From positions 119,083 through 183,082 of the forward strand of contig NZ_BQXQ01000003.1 of assembly GCF_030159055.1 (NCBI RefSeq): a DNA stretch of 64,000 nt, written 5' to 3'. A program made the position numbers and the translations under genes. Source of the DNA: Acidovorax sp. SUPP3334 (GTDB lineage: Bacteria; Pseudomonadota; Gammaproteobacteria; Burkholderiales; Burkholderiaceae_C). Below, one piece after another: positions 28,970-39,308 of the stretch (position 1 is its first letter; each line of letters starts with the position of its first letter). Under the pieces are notes generated by a model. The model searched no databases, was not told where the DNA came from, and saw nothing but the letters and a program-made list of their open reading frames with translations.

Positions 28970-30151
28970 ATGGAAGACATCGTCATCGTTTCCGCCGTTC
29001 GCACCGCCGTGGGCAAGTTTGGCGGCGCGCTCGCCAAGACCCCCGCCACCGAACTGGGCGCTATCGTCATCAAGGAGGCGCTGGCCCGTGCCAAGGTGCC
29101 GCTCGATCAGGTCGGCGAAGTGATCATGGGCCAGGTGCTGACGGCCGGCGTGGGCCAGAACCCCGCGCGCCAGGCCATGATGAAAGCCGGCGTGGCCAAG
29201 GAAACGCCCGCGCTGACCATCAACGCCGTCTGCGGCTCGGGCCTCAAGGCCGTCATGCTGGCCGCCCAATCCATCGCGACGGGCGACAGCGAGATCGTGG
29301 TGGCTGGCGGGCAGGAGAACATGAGCCTGTCGCCCCACGTGCTCAACGGATCGCGCGACGGCCAGCGCATGGGCGAGTGGAAGATGGCCGACACCATGAT
29401 CGTGGACGGCCTGTGGGACGTGTACAACCAGTACCACATGGGCATCACCGCCGAGAACGTGGCAAAGGAACAGGGCATCACGCGCGAGCAGCAGGATGCG
29501 CTCGCCCTGGGCAGCCAGCAAAAGGCCGCGGCCGCGCAGGACGCCGGCAAGTTCGCCGACGAGATCGTGCCCGTCAGCCTGCCCCAGAAAAAGGGCGACC
29601 CGGTGCAGTTCAACGCCGACGAGTACCTCAACCGCAAGACCAACGCGGAAGCGCTTTCGGGCCTGCGCCCAGCCTTCGACAAGGCTGGTTCGGTCACGGC
29701 CGGCAATGCCTCGGGTTTGAACGATGGCGCCGCCGCCGTGGTGGTGATGAGCGGCAAGAAAGCTGCCGAGCTGGGCCTGGAACCGCTGGCGCGCATCGTC
29801 TCCTATGGCACGACCGGCCTGGACCCGGCCACCATGGGCATGGGCCCCGTTTCCGCCACTCGCAAGGCCCTGAAGCGGGCAGGCTGGACGGCCGGCGATG
29901 TGGACCTGTTCGAGCTGAACGAGGCGTTCGCTGCCCAGGCCTGCGCCGTCAACCAGGCCCTGGGCCTGGACCCTGCCAAGGTCAACGTGAACGGCGGTGC
30001 GATCGCCATCGGGCACCCGATCGGTGCTTCCGGTTGCCGCGTGCTCGTCACCTTGCTGCACGAGATGAAGCGCCGAGACGCCAAGAAGGGCGTTGCAGCC
30101 CTGTGCATCGGCGGCGGCATGGGTGTTTCGCTCGCTGTCGAGAGGGCCTGA
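28970..30151 (+). CDS. phaA: Acetyl-CoA acetyltransferase (beta-ketothiolase)
   Basis: A 393-residue type II thiolase that condenses two acetyl-CoA into acetoacetyl-CoA. The acylated cysteine is in [13 protein letters not shown] (about residue 89). The histidine is in [15 protein letters not shown] (about 348) and the second cysteine in ALCIGGGMG (about 379). Length and motifs are standard for PhaA/AtoB. Located between phaC and phaB, it supplies the PHA pathway. A strong terminator follows at 30201, so phaB may rely partly on its own promoter. Confidence 0.95.
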   Translation: MEDIVIVSAVRTAVGKFGGALAKTPATELGAIVIKEALARAKVPLDQVGEVIMGQVLTAGVGQNPARQAMMKAGVAKETPALTINAVCGSGLKAVMLAAQSIATGDSEIVVAGGQENMSLSPHVLNGSRDGQRMGEWKMADTMIVDGLWDVYNQYHMGITAENVAKEQGITREQQDALALGSQQKAAAAQDAGKFADEIVPVSLPQKKGDPVQFNADEYLNRKTNAEALSGLRPAFDKAGSVTAGNASGLNDGAAAVVVMSGKKAAELGLEPLARIVSYGTTGLDPATMGMGPVSATRKALKRAGWTAGDVDLFELNEAFAAQACAVNQALGLDPAKVNVNGGAIAIGHPIGASGCRVLVTLLHEMKRRDAKKGVAALCIGGGMGVSLAVERA

Positions 30152-30200
30152 GCGGCGGGCGGCTTAGCTGCCGCCCGTTGACCTGAACCAGCCGGAATTG

Positions 30201-30230
30201 AACCGCACCCCCAATGGTGCGGTTTTTTTT
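30201..30230 (+). terminator. Rho-independent terminator after phaA
   Basis: AACCGCACC, loop CCAAT, GGTGCGGTT, followed by six further T. Confidence 0.92.
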
Positions 30231-30381
30231 AACCGCGGCAGTCACCCGCTGCTGCGGTTCTGATAGCACGCAGGCCGCGCACTGCTTTGTCAAAATTTGC
30301 AAGGCTCGGTGTTTTCCAGAGCGGCCGGGTGTGGAATCTTGGGTAGAGTGCTTGCGTGAATCGTTGATAAGGAGAACTCAC

Positions 30382-31119
30382 ATGAACCAGAAAGTAGCGT
30401 ATGTCACAGGGGGCATGGGTGGCATCGGAACGGCCATCTGCCAGCGTTTGCACAAGGATGGTTTCAAGGTCATCGCTGGTTGCGGCCCCACGCGTGACCA
30501 CGCCAAATGGCTGGCCGAGCAGAATGCGCTGGGCTATACCTTCTATGCATCGGTCGGGAATGTCGGCGACTGGGATTCGACCGTGGAGGCATTCACGGCG
30601 ACCAAGGCCAACCACGGCACCATCGACGTGCTGGTGAACAACGCCGGCATCACGCGCGACCGCATGTTCCTCAAGATGTCGCGCGAGGATTGGGACGCGG
30701 TCATCGAAACCAACCTCAACAGCATGTTCAACGTGACCAAGCAGGTCGTGGGCGACATGGTGGAAAAAGGCTGGGGCCGCATCATCAACATCAGCAGCGT
30801 GAACGGCGAGAAGGGCCAGGCGGGCCAGACCAACTATTCCGCTGCCAAGGCAGGCATGCATGGTTTTTCGATGGCCCTGGCCCAGGAACTGGCCAACAAG
30901 GGCGTGACCGTGAACACGGTGAGCCCGGGCTACATCGGCACCGACATGGTCAAGGCCATCCGCCCCGACGTGCTGGAGAAAATCGTCGCCACCGTACCGG
31001 TCAAGCGCCTGGGCGAGCCGAGCGAAATCGCATCGATCATCGCCTGGCTGGCGTCGGAAGAGGGCGGCTATGCCACCGGGGCCGATTTTTCGGTCAACGG
31101 CGGCCTGCACATGGGCTGA
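30382..31119 (+). CDS. phaB: Acetoacetyl-CoA reductase PhaB
   Basis: A 245-residue short-chain dehydrogenase that reduces acetoacetyl-CoA with NADPH to (R)-3-hydroxybutyryl-CoA for PhaC. It has the cofactor motif TGGMGGIG (residues 9-16), NNAG (about 88), the catalytic serine in NISSVNG and the YxxxK pair in NYSAAKAG (about 152). FLKMSREDWDAVIETN is typical of PhaB. The start is preceded by AAGGAG. It sits between two terminators, so it is probably transcribed as its own unit in addition to read-through from phaCA. Confidence 0.95.
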   Translation: MNQKVAYVTGGMGGIGTAICQRLHKDGFKVIAGCGPTRDHAKWLAEQNALGYTFYASVGNVGDWDSTVEAFTATKANHGTIDVLVNNAGITRDRMFLKMSREDWDAVIETNLNSMFNVTKQVVGDMVEKGWGRIINISSVNGEKGQAGQTNYSAAKAGMHGFSMALAQELANKGVTVNTVSPGYIGTDMVKAIRPDVLEKIVATVPVKRLGEPSEIASIIAWLASEEGGYATGADFSVNGGLHMG

Positions 31120-31160
31120 GCGCAAAAGGTATCGCTGCCAAGCGGTACCGTCCAGACAAC

Positions 31161-31187
31161 AAAAACCCCGCGGATGCGGGGTTTTTT
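31161..31187. terminator. Bidirectional rho-independent terminator
   Basis: AAAAACCCCGC, loop GGAT, GCGGGGTTTTTT. Works for phaB on the plus strand and for a leftward transcript covering the small reading frame at 31275-31349. Confidence 0.9.
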
Positions 31188-31274
31188 AATGGGGGATGAA
31201 TGGGGACGTGAAGGAGGCGCTCGCAGTGGCTGAGGAAAAGGGTTCGTCGAACCTTCTGGTCGTTGCGCCGGCCT

Positions 31275-31349
31275 TCAGAGGCGGGCCGGTGCGCGCTTGC
31301 GGTCGCGTTCGTCTTCGGGCCAGGCGGACATGATAGCGGTGGTATTCAT
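31275..31349 (-). CDS. Possible 24-residue small protein
   Basis: A short leftward frame (MNTTAIMSAWPEDERDRKRA, then PARL) with a near-ideal ribosome site (AGGAG seven bases before ATG) and a terminator about 90 bases downstream. It is hydrophilic and charged, with no recognised family. It lies in the otherwise empty 31190-31521 interval, which also holds an AT-rich stretch with a weak repeat-like core (TAGCTCCTAAAAACATAGC, 31444-31462). Translation is unproven; conservation in relatives would decide it. Confidence 0.35.
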   Translation of the reverse strand: MNTTAIMSAWPEDERDRKRAPARL

Positions 31350-31521
31350 TCGGTTATCTCCTGTGATGGATGAACAACGCCCGGCCTGGAAGACGCGTTG
31401 ACAGAAGAATGCAAAAAAACGCAACCGGTCCATGTCGATTTTTTAGCTCCTAAAAACATAGCAAAAAACCGTTGACAGAATTGCGCAAGAACCTGAATTC
31501 AGTGTCAATGGTTACATGGTT

Positions 31522-33579
31522 TTACGCTTCGCTGGCTTGAGATTCGAGAGCCTCTACCTCGGAAGAGAGCTCCAGCCAACGTTCTTCCAAAGCGTCGGTC
31601 TCATCGCCGCACGTCTTCAGCCGACGGCCGTTTTCTGCGATCTCGGCCGGCGGCAGCGGTTGGGTGAGCCGCTCTTCGATCTGCGCCTTCTCGGCCGTGA
31701 GCGCTGCCAGGCGCTGATTGATCTGCTCCAGTTCGCGCTTCAAGGGGCGGGTTTTCTCAGCCAGTTGCTGCCGAGCCTGCGCCCCGAGCTTGCGTTGCTC
31801 CCGGGCGTCCTTCGCAACGGGGGCACTGGCAGCTGACGGCGCTACGGGCGCGGGCGCGGGCACGGGCGTTGGCGCAGGAGCGGCTGCCGCTTTAGAGGGT
31901 ACTGGGGCCGCCATTGGCGCGGTGGCGGCAGCAGCCGACTCGGCGGCTTTGGCCTGTTCGCGCAGGCGCTTGGATTCTTCGAGCAGGTAGCGCTGGTAAT
32001 CGTCCAGATCGCCGTCGAAAGGGCCCACCACGCCGCGTCCCACCAGCCAGAATTCGTCGCACACCGCACGCAGCAGGGCGCGGTCATGGCTGACCAGCAT
32101 CACGGTGCCTTCGAACTCGTTGAGCGCCATGGACAGCGCCTCGCGGGTGGCCAGGTCCAAATGGTTGGTCGGCTCGTCCAGCAGCAGCAAATTGGGGCGC
32201 TGCCAGACGATCATCGCCAGCACCAGGCGGGCTTTTTCGCCGCCGCTCATGGTGCCCACGGCCTGCTTGACCATGTCGCCGGAGAAGTTGAAGCTGCCCA
32301 GGTAGCTGCGCAGGTCTTGCTCGCGGCTGGGCTCGCGGGCGTTGGCGCCCAGTTCCCGGGCCAGGCGGATCATGTGTTCCAGCGGGTTGTCGCTGGGGCG
32401 GAGCACGTCCAGTTCCTGCTGGGCGAAGTACCCGATGGACAACCCCTTGCCTTCGATGACCGAGCCGGCGAGCGGCTTCATCTCCCGCGCGATCGTCTTG
32501 ACCAGCGTGGACTTGCCCTGGCCGTTGGCTCCCAGAATGCCGATGCGCTGGCCCGCCAGCACCGAACGGCTCACGTGGCGCAGGATGGTCGTCGGCTCGC
32601 CTTCTTCTGGCGTGTAGCCAAACGACGCATCGCTGATCGCCAGCATCGGGTTCGGCAGGTTGACCGGCTCCTTGAACTCGAACGTGAACTCGGCCTCGGC
32701 CAGCAGCGGCGCGATCTTTTCCATGCGCTCCAGCGCCTTGACGCGACTTTGCGCCTGCTTGGCCTTGCTGGCCTTGGCCTTGAAGCGGTCGATGAACTTC
32801 TGCAGGTGGGCGATCTTGTCCTGCTGCTTGGCGAACGAGGCTTGCTGCAGCTCGATCTGCTGGGCGCGCAGTTCTTCGAAGCGGCTGTAGTTGCCGCCAT
32901 AGCGGTTCAGCTGCGCGTTTTCGATCTGCAGCGTGACGTTGGTGATCGCATCGAGGAATTCTCGGTCATGGCTGATCACGATCAGCGTGCCGGCGTAACG
33001 CTTGAGCCACGCTTCCAGCCACACCAGGGCATCCAGGTCCAAGTGGTTGGTGGGCTCGTCGAGCAGCAGCAGGTCGCTCGGGCTCATGAGGGCGCGGGCC
33101 AATTGCAGCCGCATGCGCCAGCCGCCCGAGAAGCTGTTGACGGGGTTTTCGAGTTCGGAAACGCGAAAACCCAGCCCCAGGATCAGCGCCTGCGCCCGTG
33201 GCACGGCGTCATGGTCGCCGGCATCGGCCAAATCCGAATAGGCATGCGCGATGGCCATGCCGTCTTCGTCCTGCTCCGCTTTGACCAGCGCTTGACGCAG
33301 TTCAGCCAGGCGCGTGTCGCCGTTCAGCACGAATTCGGTGGCCGGCTCCGATGTCTCGGGCATGTTCTGCGCCACCTGGGCCATTCGCCATTGCGGGGGC
33401 ACGAAGAAGTCGCCGCCGTCTTCATGCAGCGTGCGGTTGAGCAGGGCGAAAAGGCTGGATTTGCCCGCGCCGTTGCGACCGACCAAGCCCACGTTTTCAC
33501 CGGGATTGATGGTGACGGATACGCGGTCCAGCAGAACCTTCGCGCTGCGGCGCAAGGTGACGTTCTTGAGTGTGATCAT
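31522..33579 (-). CDS. yheS: ABC-F family ATPase, YheS type
   Basis: A 685-residue soluble protein with two ABC ATPase domains and no membrane segments, so it acts on ribosomes rather than in transport. Walker A motifs are GRNGAGKSS (about residue 35) and GANGQGKST (about 345). The signatures are NSFSGGWRMR and GTMSGGEKARL, each followed by LLLLDEPTNHLDL. The inter-domain linker (about 235-290, HLQKFIDRFKAKASKAKQAQ) is the P-site tRNA interaction motif region of the ABC-F class and closely resembles E. coli YheS. An alanine/proline-rich segment (about 555-600) precedes a C-terminal coiled coil. It is probably monocistronic. Confidence 0.92.
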   Translation of the reverse strand: MITLKNVTLRRSAKVLLDRVSVTINPGENVGLVGRNGAGKSSLFALLNRTLHEDGGDFFVPPQWRMAQVAQNMPETSEPATEFVLNGDTRLAELRQALVKAEQDEDGMAIAHAYSDLADAGDHDAVPRAQALILGLGFRVSELENPVNSFSGGWRMRLQLARALMSPSDLLLLDEPTNHLDLDALVWLEAWLKRYAGTLIVISHDREFLDAITNVTLQIENAQLNRYGGNYSRFEELRAQQIELQQASFAKQQDKIAHLQKFIDRFKAKASKAKQAQSRVKALERMEKIAPLLAEAEFTFEFKEPVNLPNPMLAISDASFGYTPEEGEPTTILRHVSRSVLAGQRIGILGANGQGKSTLVKTIAREMKPLAGSVIEGKGLSIGYFAQQELDVLRPSDNPLEHMIRLARELGANAREPSREQDLRSYLGSFNFSGDMVKQAVGTMSGGEKARLVLAMIVWQRPNLLLLDEPTNHLDLATREALSMALNEFEGTVMLVSHDRALLRAVCDEFWLVGRGVVGPFDGDLDDYQRYLLEESKRLREQAKAAESAAAATAPMAAPVPSKAAAAPAPTPVPAPAPVAPSAASAPVAKDAREQRKLGAQARQQLAEKTRPLKRELEQINQRLAALTAEKAQIEERLTQPLPPAEIAENGRRLKTCGDETDALEERWLELSSEVEALESQASEA

Positions 33580-33722
33580 CGATAAAAAGCCAAAAGGAGT
33601 GTGCCAAAGACACCCGGGAGAACATCAAAAGACCGGCAAGGCCGGCCGCGCGCGCCCAAACATGGCAAACGCGAAGGGGGGTGAAAGAGTGCGCCAGGCG
33701 CTCTTTCCATGCAGAGCGCGGA

Positions 33723-34670
33723 TCAGGTCGGGTGCGCCACCAGAGCCTCGCGGGTGATCAGCAGCACCTGGTCTTCGCCGGCACTGGTGTCGAGCCAGAA
33801 CACGGGAAGGTCCGGAAATGCCGCTTCGAAATGGCTGCGCTCGTTGCCGATCTCCAGCACCAGCACGGCCTGCTCGTTCATGCAGCCGGGCGCTTGTGCC
33901 AACAGGCGGCGGATGAAGTCCATGCCATCCGTGCCACCGGCCAGCGCCAGAGCGGGCTCGGCGCGGTACTCCTCGGGCAATGCCGCCATGCTCTGCGCGT
34001 TCACGTAGGGCGGATTGCACAGGATCAGATCCCACGGACCCGGCACCGCATTCAGGCCGTCCGACAGTTGCAGGGCCACGCGGTCCTGCAGACTGTGTTT
34101 TTCCACATTGATGCGAGCGACTTCGAGCACCTCGGGCGAAATATCGGCTCCGGTCAGATGCACGTCCGGGTACACCATCGCGGCCAGGACCGCCAAGCTG
34201 CCATTGCCGGTGCACAGGTCGAGGACCGCGCGCGTGTCTTCGCCGAGAAAGCCGTCGATGCCGCCGTCCGCTGGCGGATCGACCAACAGCTCGGCGATGA
34301 AGCTGCGCGGCACGATGGACCGCTCGTCCACGTAGAACGGCACGCCCTGTAGCCACGCTTCGCGCGTCAGGTAGGCCGCAGGCTTGCGCGTGGCGATGCG
34401 TTCTTCGAACAGCTCGGCCACGCGGGCCTGGTCGGCCGAGGTGACGGTGCGGCCCAAGACGGGCTCGGGGCCGTCATTCAAAGGCTCGTCCAGCGGAATG
34501 CCCAGGCACCACAGCACCAGCCAAACCGCTTCGTCGTGCGCATTGGCCGTGCCGTGGCCGAACGCCACGCCCGACGCCTGGAGCCGCGCCGTGCCGGAGG
34601 CGATCAACGCGCCGACGGTATCGCCACGCACGGCATCCTGGCCGCCGGGGGGTTGCGGGTCGGTACTCAT
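33723..34670 (-). CDS. prmB: Ribosomal protein L3 N5-glutamine methyltransferase
   Basis: A 315-residue SAM-dependent methyltransferase of the PrmB/HemK group, which methylates a glutamine of ribosomal protein L3. The SAM-binding motif is [16 protein letters not shown] (about residue 150) and the substrate-glutamine motif is [11 protein letters not shown] (about 217). The N-terminal helical domain with [17 protein letters not shown] is typical. The start overlaps the dapE stop (ATGA), so it is the last gene of the dapC-dapD-pilU-dapE-prmB block and is translated by coupling. Confidence 0.92.
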   Translation of the reverse strand: MSTDPQPPGGQDAVRGDTVGALIASGTARLQASGVAFGHGTANAHDEAVWLVLWCLGIPLDEPLNDGPEPVLGRTVTSADQARVAELFEERIATRKPAAYLTREAWLQGVPFYVDERSIVPRSFIAELLVDPPADGGIDGFLGEDTRAVLDLCTGNGSLAVLAAMVYPDVHLTGADISPEVLEVARINVEKHSLQDRVALQLSDGLNAVPGPWDLILCNPPYVNAQSMAALPEEYRAEPALALAGGTDGMDFIRRLLAQAPGCMNEQAVLVLEIGNERSHFEAAFPDLPVFWLDTSAGEDQVLLITREALVAHPT

Positions 34671-35842
34671 GCGTTTGCCAATGCGTTCAGGTGGTCGAGC
34701 GTGCGGCGGTAGATGTTCTTCAGCGGCTCGATGTCGGCCACGACCACATGCTCGTCGATCTTGTGGATGGTGGCGTTGGGCGGGCCCAGTTCGATCACCT
34801 GCGGGCAAATCTGCGCAATGAAGCGCCCGTCGCTGGTCCCGCCCGTGGTGGAAAGCTCGGTCGCCAGCCCGGTTTCGTCCAGGATGGCCTGCTGCACCGC
34901 GCGCACCAGTTCGCCAGGCTGCGTGAGAAAGGGCTGCCCGCCCAGCGTCCAGGACAGGTCGTATTCCAGGTTGTAGCGGTCGAGCAGGGCATGCACGCGC
35001 TGCTTCAAGCCTTCCGCCGTCGATTCGGTGGAGAACCGGAAGTTGAAATCGATCACCACCGCGCCCGGGATGACGTTGGTCGCTCCCGTGCCGCCGTGCA
35101 TGTTGCTGATCTGCCAGCTCGTGGGTGGGAAGAAGGCATTGCCTTCGTCCCAGCGGATGCCGGCCAACTCCGTCAGCGCGGGCAGCGCCTGGTGGATGGG
35201 GTTGCGGGCCAGTTGCGGGTAGGCGATGTGGCCCTGCACGCCGCGCACGGTGAGCCGTCCGCTCAAGGTGCCGCGCCGGCCGTTCTTGATCATGTCGCCG
35301 GTCTTCTCGACCGAAGTGGGCTCGCCCACGATGCAGTAGTGCAGCGCCTCGCCACGCTCGCGCAGCCGCTCGACCACGACCTTGGTGCCGTCCACCGAGG
35401 GGCCTTCTTCATCGCTGGTGAGCAGAAAGGCGATCTGCAGATCGGGGTCAGGCGTTGCTGCCAGAAACTCTTCGACCGCCACCACGAACGCGGCGATCGA
35501 TGTCTTCATGTCGCTCGCGCCACGGCCGTAGAGCTTGCCGCCGCGGTGCATGGGCGTGAATGGATCGCTGCCCCATTGCTCGACGGGGCCGGTGGGCACC
35601 ACATCGGTATGGCCGGCAAATACTACTGTTTTGATAGCAGACTGCCCTAGTACTGATTGCGCTGCAGGCCGTTTTGCCCATAAGTTGCTAACGCGGAAAT
35701 CCTGCGGCCCGCTGTCCATGCGCTCGCAGTCGAAGCCGAGCGGCCGCAGGCGGTCCGCCAGCAGTTCCAGGCAACCCGCATCGTTGGGGGTGATGGAGGG
35801 GCGGGCAATGAGCTGTTCGGCCAGGTGCAGGGTACGGGACAT
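34667..35842 (-). CDS. dapE: Succinyl-diaminopimelate desuccinylase, with repeat insertion
   Basis: A 391-residue zinc peptidase-like enzyme of lysine and meso-diaminopimelate synthesis. Metal ligands are visible in [12 protein letters not shown] (about residue 82), [26 protein letters not shown] and the C-terminal [10 protein letters not shown] and [14 protein letters not shown]. It is 10-15 residues longer than usual because [16 protein letters not shown] separates NLWAKR from FAGHTD, where relatives have only a few residues. That segment is encoded by a dispersed repeat (35623-35671). All catalytic motifs remain, so activity is expected. It is encoded just downstream of pilU in the dap block. 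Confidence 0.94.
   Translation of the reverse strand: MSRTLHLAEQLIARPSITPNDAGCLELLADRLRPLGFDCERMDSGPQDFRVSNLWAKRPAAQSVLGQSAIKTVVFAGHTDVVPTGPVEQWGSDPFTPMHRGGKLYGRGASDMKTSIAAFVVAVEEFLAATPDPDLQIAFLLTSDEEGPSVDGTKVVVERLRERGEALHYCIVGEPTSVEKTGDMIKNGRRGTLSGRLTVRGVQGHIAYPQLARNPIHQALPALTELAGIRWDEGNAFFPPTSWQISNMHGGTGATNVIPGAVVIDFNFRFSTESTAEGLKQRVHALLDRYNLEYDLSWTLGGQPFLTQPGELVRAVQQAILDETGLATELSTTGGTSDGRFIAQICPQVIELGPPNATIHKIDEHVVVADIEPLKNIYRRTLDHLNALANA
35623..35671 (-). repeat. Dispersed repeat copy 4, in frame inside dapE
   Basis: On the minus strand CCTGCAGCGCAATCAGTACT then AGGGCAGTCTGCTATCAAAA. Translated as [16 protein letters not shown] in the same frame as the pgeF copy. Confidence 0.85.
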
Positions 35843-35902
35843 CGTGTGTGGGGCAGGCGGTTCGGGCGGGGAGGGCGTGATGGGCAGGCCAGGTGGGACG
35901 GA

Positions 35903-37063
35903 TCAGGACGGTTTGACGTCCAGCACGATCTCGGTGAACGACGGCTGGTCTTCTTCTTCCCGCGCTGCTTCGCTCTGGGCCTTGGCGTTTTTCGACGCCA
36001 GTGAAAAATCGTTCTGCAGGCGCCACATCAGGTTGGTGGGCGAGTCGGCGTAGGCCATGCCTTCCTTGCGGTCGATGCGGCCTTCCAGGATGAGCTGTGC
36101 CAGCGCTCCTTCGAACGTTTGCGAGCCTTCGGCCATGGATTTTTCCATGGCTTCGCGCACGCCGGAGAAGTCGCCCTTTTCGATCAGGTCGCCCACCAGC
36201 TTGGTGTTGAGCATCACCTCCACGGCGGGCACGCGCTCACCGGCGGGGGTTCGCACCAGGCGCTGCGAGACGATGGCTTTCAGCGCCGAGCCGAGATCGC
36301 CCAGCATGGTCGGGCGCACCTCGACGGGGTAGAAGCTCAGGATCCGGTTGAGCGCGTGGTAGCTGTTGTTGCCGTGCAGGGTGGCAAGGCACAGGTGGCC
36401 CGACTGCGCATAGGCGATGGCGGCGGACATGGTCTCGCGGTCGCGGATTTCGCCGATCAGGATCACGTCGGGCGCCTGGCGCAGGGCGTTTTTCAGGGCG
36501 ATTTGCAGCGACTGCGTATCGGCGCCGATCTCGCGCTGGTTCACGATCGATTTCTTGTTGCGGAACTGGTATTCGACCGGGTCTTCCACCGTGAGGATGT
36601 GTCCGGTGAGCTGTTCGTTGCGGCTGTCGATCATCGAGGCGAGGGTGGTGCTCTTGCCCGAGCCCGTGGCCCCGACGACCAGCAGCAGGCCCCGCTTTTC
36701 CAGGATGAGATCGCTCAGTACCGCCGGCAGGTTCAGCGTGGCCAGGGGCGGGATGTGCTGTGCGATGAAGCGGATCACCACCGCGTAGCTGCCGCGCTGG
36801 CGCATGGCGCTCACCCGGAACCGCCCCACGCCGGTCAGCGGCACGCCCATGTTGAGCTCGCCCGTTTCCTCCAGCTCTTCGATGCGGTCGGGTGGCACGA
36901 TCTCGGCCAGCAGGTTCTTGGGCGCTTCGGCCGGCAGCACCTGGCTGTTGATCGGCACGCACTCGCCGTTGATCTTGATCAGCGCCGGCGCGTTGGCCGA
37001 CAGGTAGACGTCCGACGCCCGCTTTTCGGCCATCAGGCGAAGAATCCGTTCCATCGTGCTCAT
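35903..37063 (-). CDS. pilU: Type IV pilus retraction ATPase, PilU-like
   Basis: A 386-residue PilT/PilU family hexameric ATPase of twitching motility. Walker A is VVGATGSGKSTT (about residue 130). The Asp box is in ILTVEDPVEYQF, Walker B in APDVILIGEIRDRETM, and the His box in HLCLATLHGNNS. The long C-terminal tail after SPTNLMWRL and the divergent AIRNLIRE region favour PilU over PilT. It sits between dapE and dapD rather than next to pilT, an arrangement I associate with Comamonadaceae. Whether it drives retraction or assists a PilT encoded elsewhere cannot be told. Confidence 0.85.
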   Translation of the reverse strand: MSTMERILRLMAEKRASDVYLSANAPALIKINGECVPINSQVLPAEAPKNLLAEIVPPDRIEELEETGELNMGVPLTGVGRFRVSAMRQRGSYAVVIRFIAQHIPPLATLNLPAVLSDLILEKRGLLLVVGATGSGKSTTLASMIDSRNEQLTGHILTVEDPVEYQFRNKKSIVNQREIGADTQSLQIALKNALRQAPDVILIGEIRDRETMSAAIAYAQSGHLCLATLHGNNSYHALNRILSFYPVEVRPTMLGDLGSALKAIVSQRLVRTPAGERVPAVEVMLNTKLVGDLIEKGDFSGVREAMEKSMAEGSQTFEGALAQLILEGRIDRKEGMAYADSPTNLMWRLQNDFSLASKNAKAQSEAAREEEDQPSFTEIVLDVKPS

Positions 37064-37152
37064 GGGGATTGCTCTTTCGTTCGTCGGTGCGCGGGTCGCG
37101 GAAGGGGCGGGGGGCGGATCGGATCGGGGGCGGAGTGCGGCAGGCTGCGTGC

Positions 37153-37977
37153 TCAGTCGCGCAGCAGGTCGTTCAGGCTGGTGGTGGAACGGGTCTTGGC
37201 GTCCACCTTCTTGACGATGATGGCGGCATACATGCTGTAGCGGCCATTGTCCTTGGGCAGGCTGCCACTCACCACGACGGAGCCGGCGGGCACGCGGCCG
37301 AAGCTGGTCTCGCCGGTGGCGCGGTCGTAGATGGGGGTGCTCTGGCCGATGTACACACCCATCGAGATGACCGAGTTCTCTTCCACGATCACGCCTTCGA
37401 CGATTTCCGAGCGCGCGCCGATGAAGCAGTTGTCTTCGATGATGGTCGGGTTGGCCTGCAGCGGCTCCAGCACGCCGCCCAGGCCCACGCCGCCGGACAG
37501 GTGGACGTTCTTGCCCACCTGGGCGCAGCTGCCCACGGTGGCCCAGGTATCGACCATGGTGCCCTCATCGACGTAGGCGCCGATGTTCACGTAGCTGGGC
37601 ATCAGGATGGCGCCCTTGGCGATGTAGCTGCCGCGGCGCGCGACGGCGGGTGGCACAACGCGCACGCCCGTGGCGGCCATTTCTTCGGCAGAGAGGTGGC
37701 CGAACTTGGTGGGCACCTTGTCGTAGAAGCCCAGTTCCCCGGCCTTCATGAGTTCGTTGTCCTTGAGGCGGAACGACAGCAGTACGGCCTTCTTGATCCA
37801 CTGGTGCACCGTCCACTGGCCGACGCCCTCGCGGGTGGCCACGCGCAGCTTGCCGTTGTTCAGCTCGGCGATCACGTGTTCCACGGCATCCTGCACTTCC
37901 TTGGGTGCCGCTGCGGGCGAGAGGCTGGCGCGGTTGTCCCAGGCGGTGTCGATGAGGGTCTGCAGTTGTTGTGTCAT
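37153..37977 (-). CDS. dapD: Tetrahydrodipicolinate N-succinyltransferase
   Basis: A 274-residue left-handed beta-helix acyltransferase that succinylates tetrahydrodipicolinate in lysine/peptidoglycan synthesis. Hexapeptide-type repeats run from about residue 105 ([20 protein letters not shown]) to 230, including [20 protein letters not shown] and [20 protein letters not shown]. Length equals the family norm. It starts eight bases after the dapC stop, so the two are co-transcribed. Confidence 0.96.
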   Translation of the reverse strand: MTQQLQTLIDTAWDNRASLSPAAAPKEVQDAVEHVIAELNNGKLRVATREGVGQWTVHQWIKKAVLLSFRLKDNELMKAGELGFYDKVPTKFGHLSAEEMAATGVRVVPPAVARRGSYIAKGAILMPSYVNIGAYVDEGTMVDTWATVGSCAQVGKNVHLSGGVGLGGVLEPLQANPTIIEDNCFIGARSEIVEGVIVEENSVISMGVYIGQSTPIYDRATGETSFGRVPAGSVVVSGSLPKDNGRYSMYAAIIVKKVDAKTRSTTSLNDLLRD

Positions 37978-37985
37978 GGGTCGGT

Positions 37986-39188
37986 TCAGGGATGGGATTG
38001 GATGAATTGCACGATGCGCCGGGCTGCCTTGACGCACTCTTCGGCTTCGGCCACCAGGGCCATGCGGATGCGCTGCGCGCCGGGATTGAAGCCGCCGGCC
38101 TCGCGGGCGAGGTAGCTGCCGGGCAGCACCGTCACATTGTATTGAGCGAGCAGTTCGCGGGCGAACTCCGCGTCCGTCAGGCCGAGGGCGTCGGGCACGC
38201 GGGCCCACAGGTAAAAGCCCGCGTCGGGCAGGGCCACGTCCATGACGCTGGCCAGCAGCGGCGTCACTTCTTCGAACTTGCGGCGGTAGAGCGCCCGGTT
38301 GTCGTCCACGTGCTGCTCGTCGTTCCAGGCCGCGATGCTCGCGCCCTGTACCGCAGGGCCCATGGCGCTGCCGTGGTAGGTGCGGTACAGCAAGAAGGCC
38401 TGGATCAGCTTTGCATCGCCCGCCACGAAGCCGCTGCGCAGGCCGGGCACGTTGCTGCGCTTGGACAGGCTGGTGAAGGCCATCAGATTGCGGAAGTCGG
38501 CCCGGCCGAGCTTCGCCGCAGCCTCCAGCCCACCCAGCGGGGGCTCGCCCTGGAAGTAGATCTCGCTGTAGCACTCGTCCGATGCGATGACGAAACCGTG
38601 GCGGTCGCTCAGCGCGAAAAGCTTTTCCCATTCCGGCAGCGGCATGACCGCCCCGGTCGGGTTACCCGGCGAGCAGACGAAGAGCAACTGCGTGCGCTGC
38701 CAGACGTCTTCGGGCACGCTGTCCCAGTCCACGGCGAAATTGCGGGCCGGGTCGCTGGGTGCGTAGTATGGCGTGGCGCCCGACAGCAGGGCCGCACCTT
38801 CGTAGATCTGGTAGAAGGGATTGGGGCAAACCACCGTTGCGCCGGCACGCGTTGGGTCGATGATGGTCTGCGCGAACGCGAACAGTGCTTCGCGTGATCC
38901 GTTGATGGGCAGAACCTGCGTGGCAGCATCCAGCGCAAGTCCGTAGCGCCGCTGTATCCAGGCAGCGCAGGCCTTGCGAAGGGCAGGATCGCCCGCAGTG
39001 GCGGGGTAGCTGGCCAGGCCTGAGAGGCTGTCGGTGAAGGCGTCTTTGATGAACGCGGGAGTCGGATGCCGGGGTTCGCCCATGCCAAGGCTGATGGGGC
39101 GGACGCCTTCCGGGGGTGTGACCCCCGCGAAGAGTTGCCGCAGCCGCTCGAAAGGGTAGGGCTGCAGTTGGGAGAGCAGGGGATTCAT
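37986..39188 (-). CDS. dapC: Succinyldiaminopimelate aminotransferase
   Basis: A 400-residue fold-type I PLP aminotransferase. The PLP-binding lysine is in [17 protein letters not shown] (about residue 240), with PGNPTGAVM (about 165) and the arginine motif [12 protein letters not shown] near the C-terminus. Its place at the head of the dap block supports DapC, which makes N-succinyl-diaminopimelate, over a general aspartate aminotransferase. Its promoter should lie between 39189 and the divergent chemoreceptor gene; a tandem repeat with TTGACA boxes on this strand sits there. Confidence 0.9.
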   Translation of the reverse strand: MNPLLSQLQPYPFERLRQLFAGVTPPEGVRPISLGMGEPRHPTPAFIKDAFTDSLSGLASYPATAGDPALRKACAAWIQRRYGLALDAATQVLPINGSREALFAFAQTIIDPTRAGATVVCPNPFYQIYEGAALLSGATPYYAPSDPARNFAVDWDSVPEDVWQRTQLLFVCSPGNPTGAVMPLPEWEKLFALSDRHGFVIASDECYSEIYFQGEPPLGGLEAAAKLGRADFRNLMAFTSLSKRSNVPGLRSGFVAGDAKLIQAFLLYRTYHGSAMGPAVQGASIAAWNDEQHVDDNRALYRRKFEEVTPLLASVMDVALPDAGFYLWARVPDALGLTDAEFARELLAQYNVTVLPGSYLAREAGGFNPGAQRIRMALVAEAEECVKAARRIVQFIQSHP

Positions 39189-39308
39189 GGGCCGTCATTA
39201 TGGTGGATGGGCCGGGGCCTGTGGCTGGGCATTCGCCTTCGGTACGAGCCGCGCGCGCGGGGCGAACGGCATGACCGCAGTCCGCCCATGTGCCTGGGGC
39301 GGCGGTCC

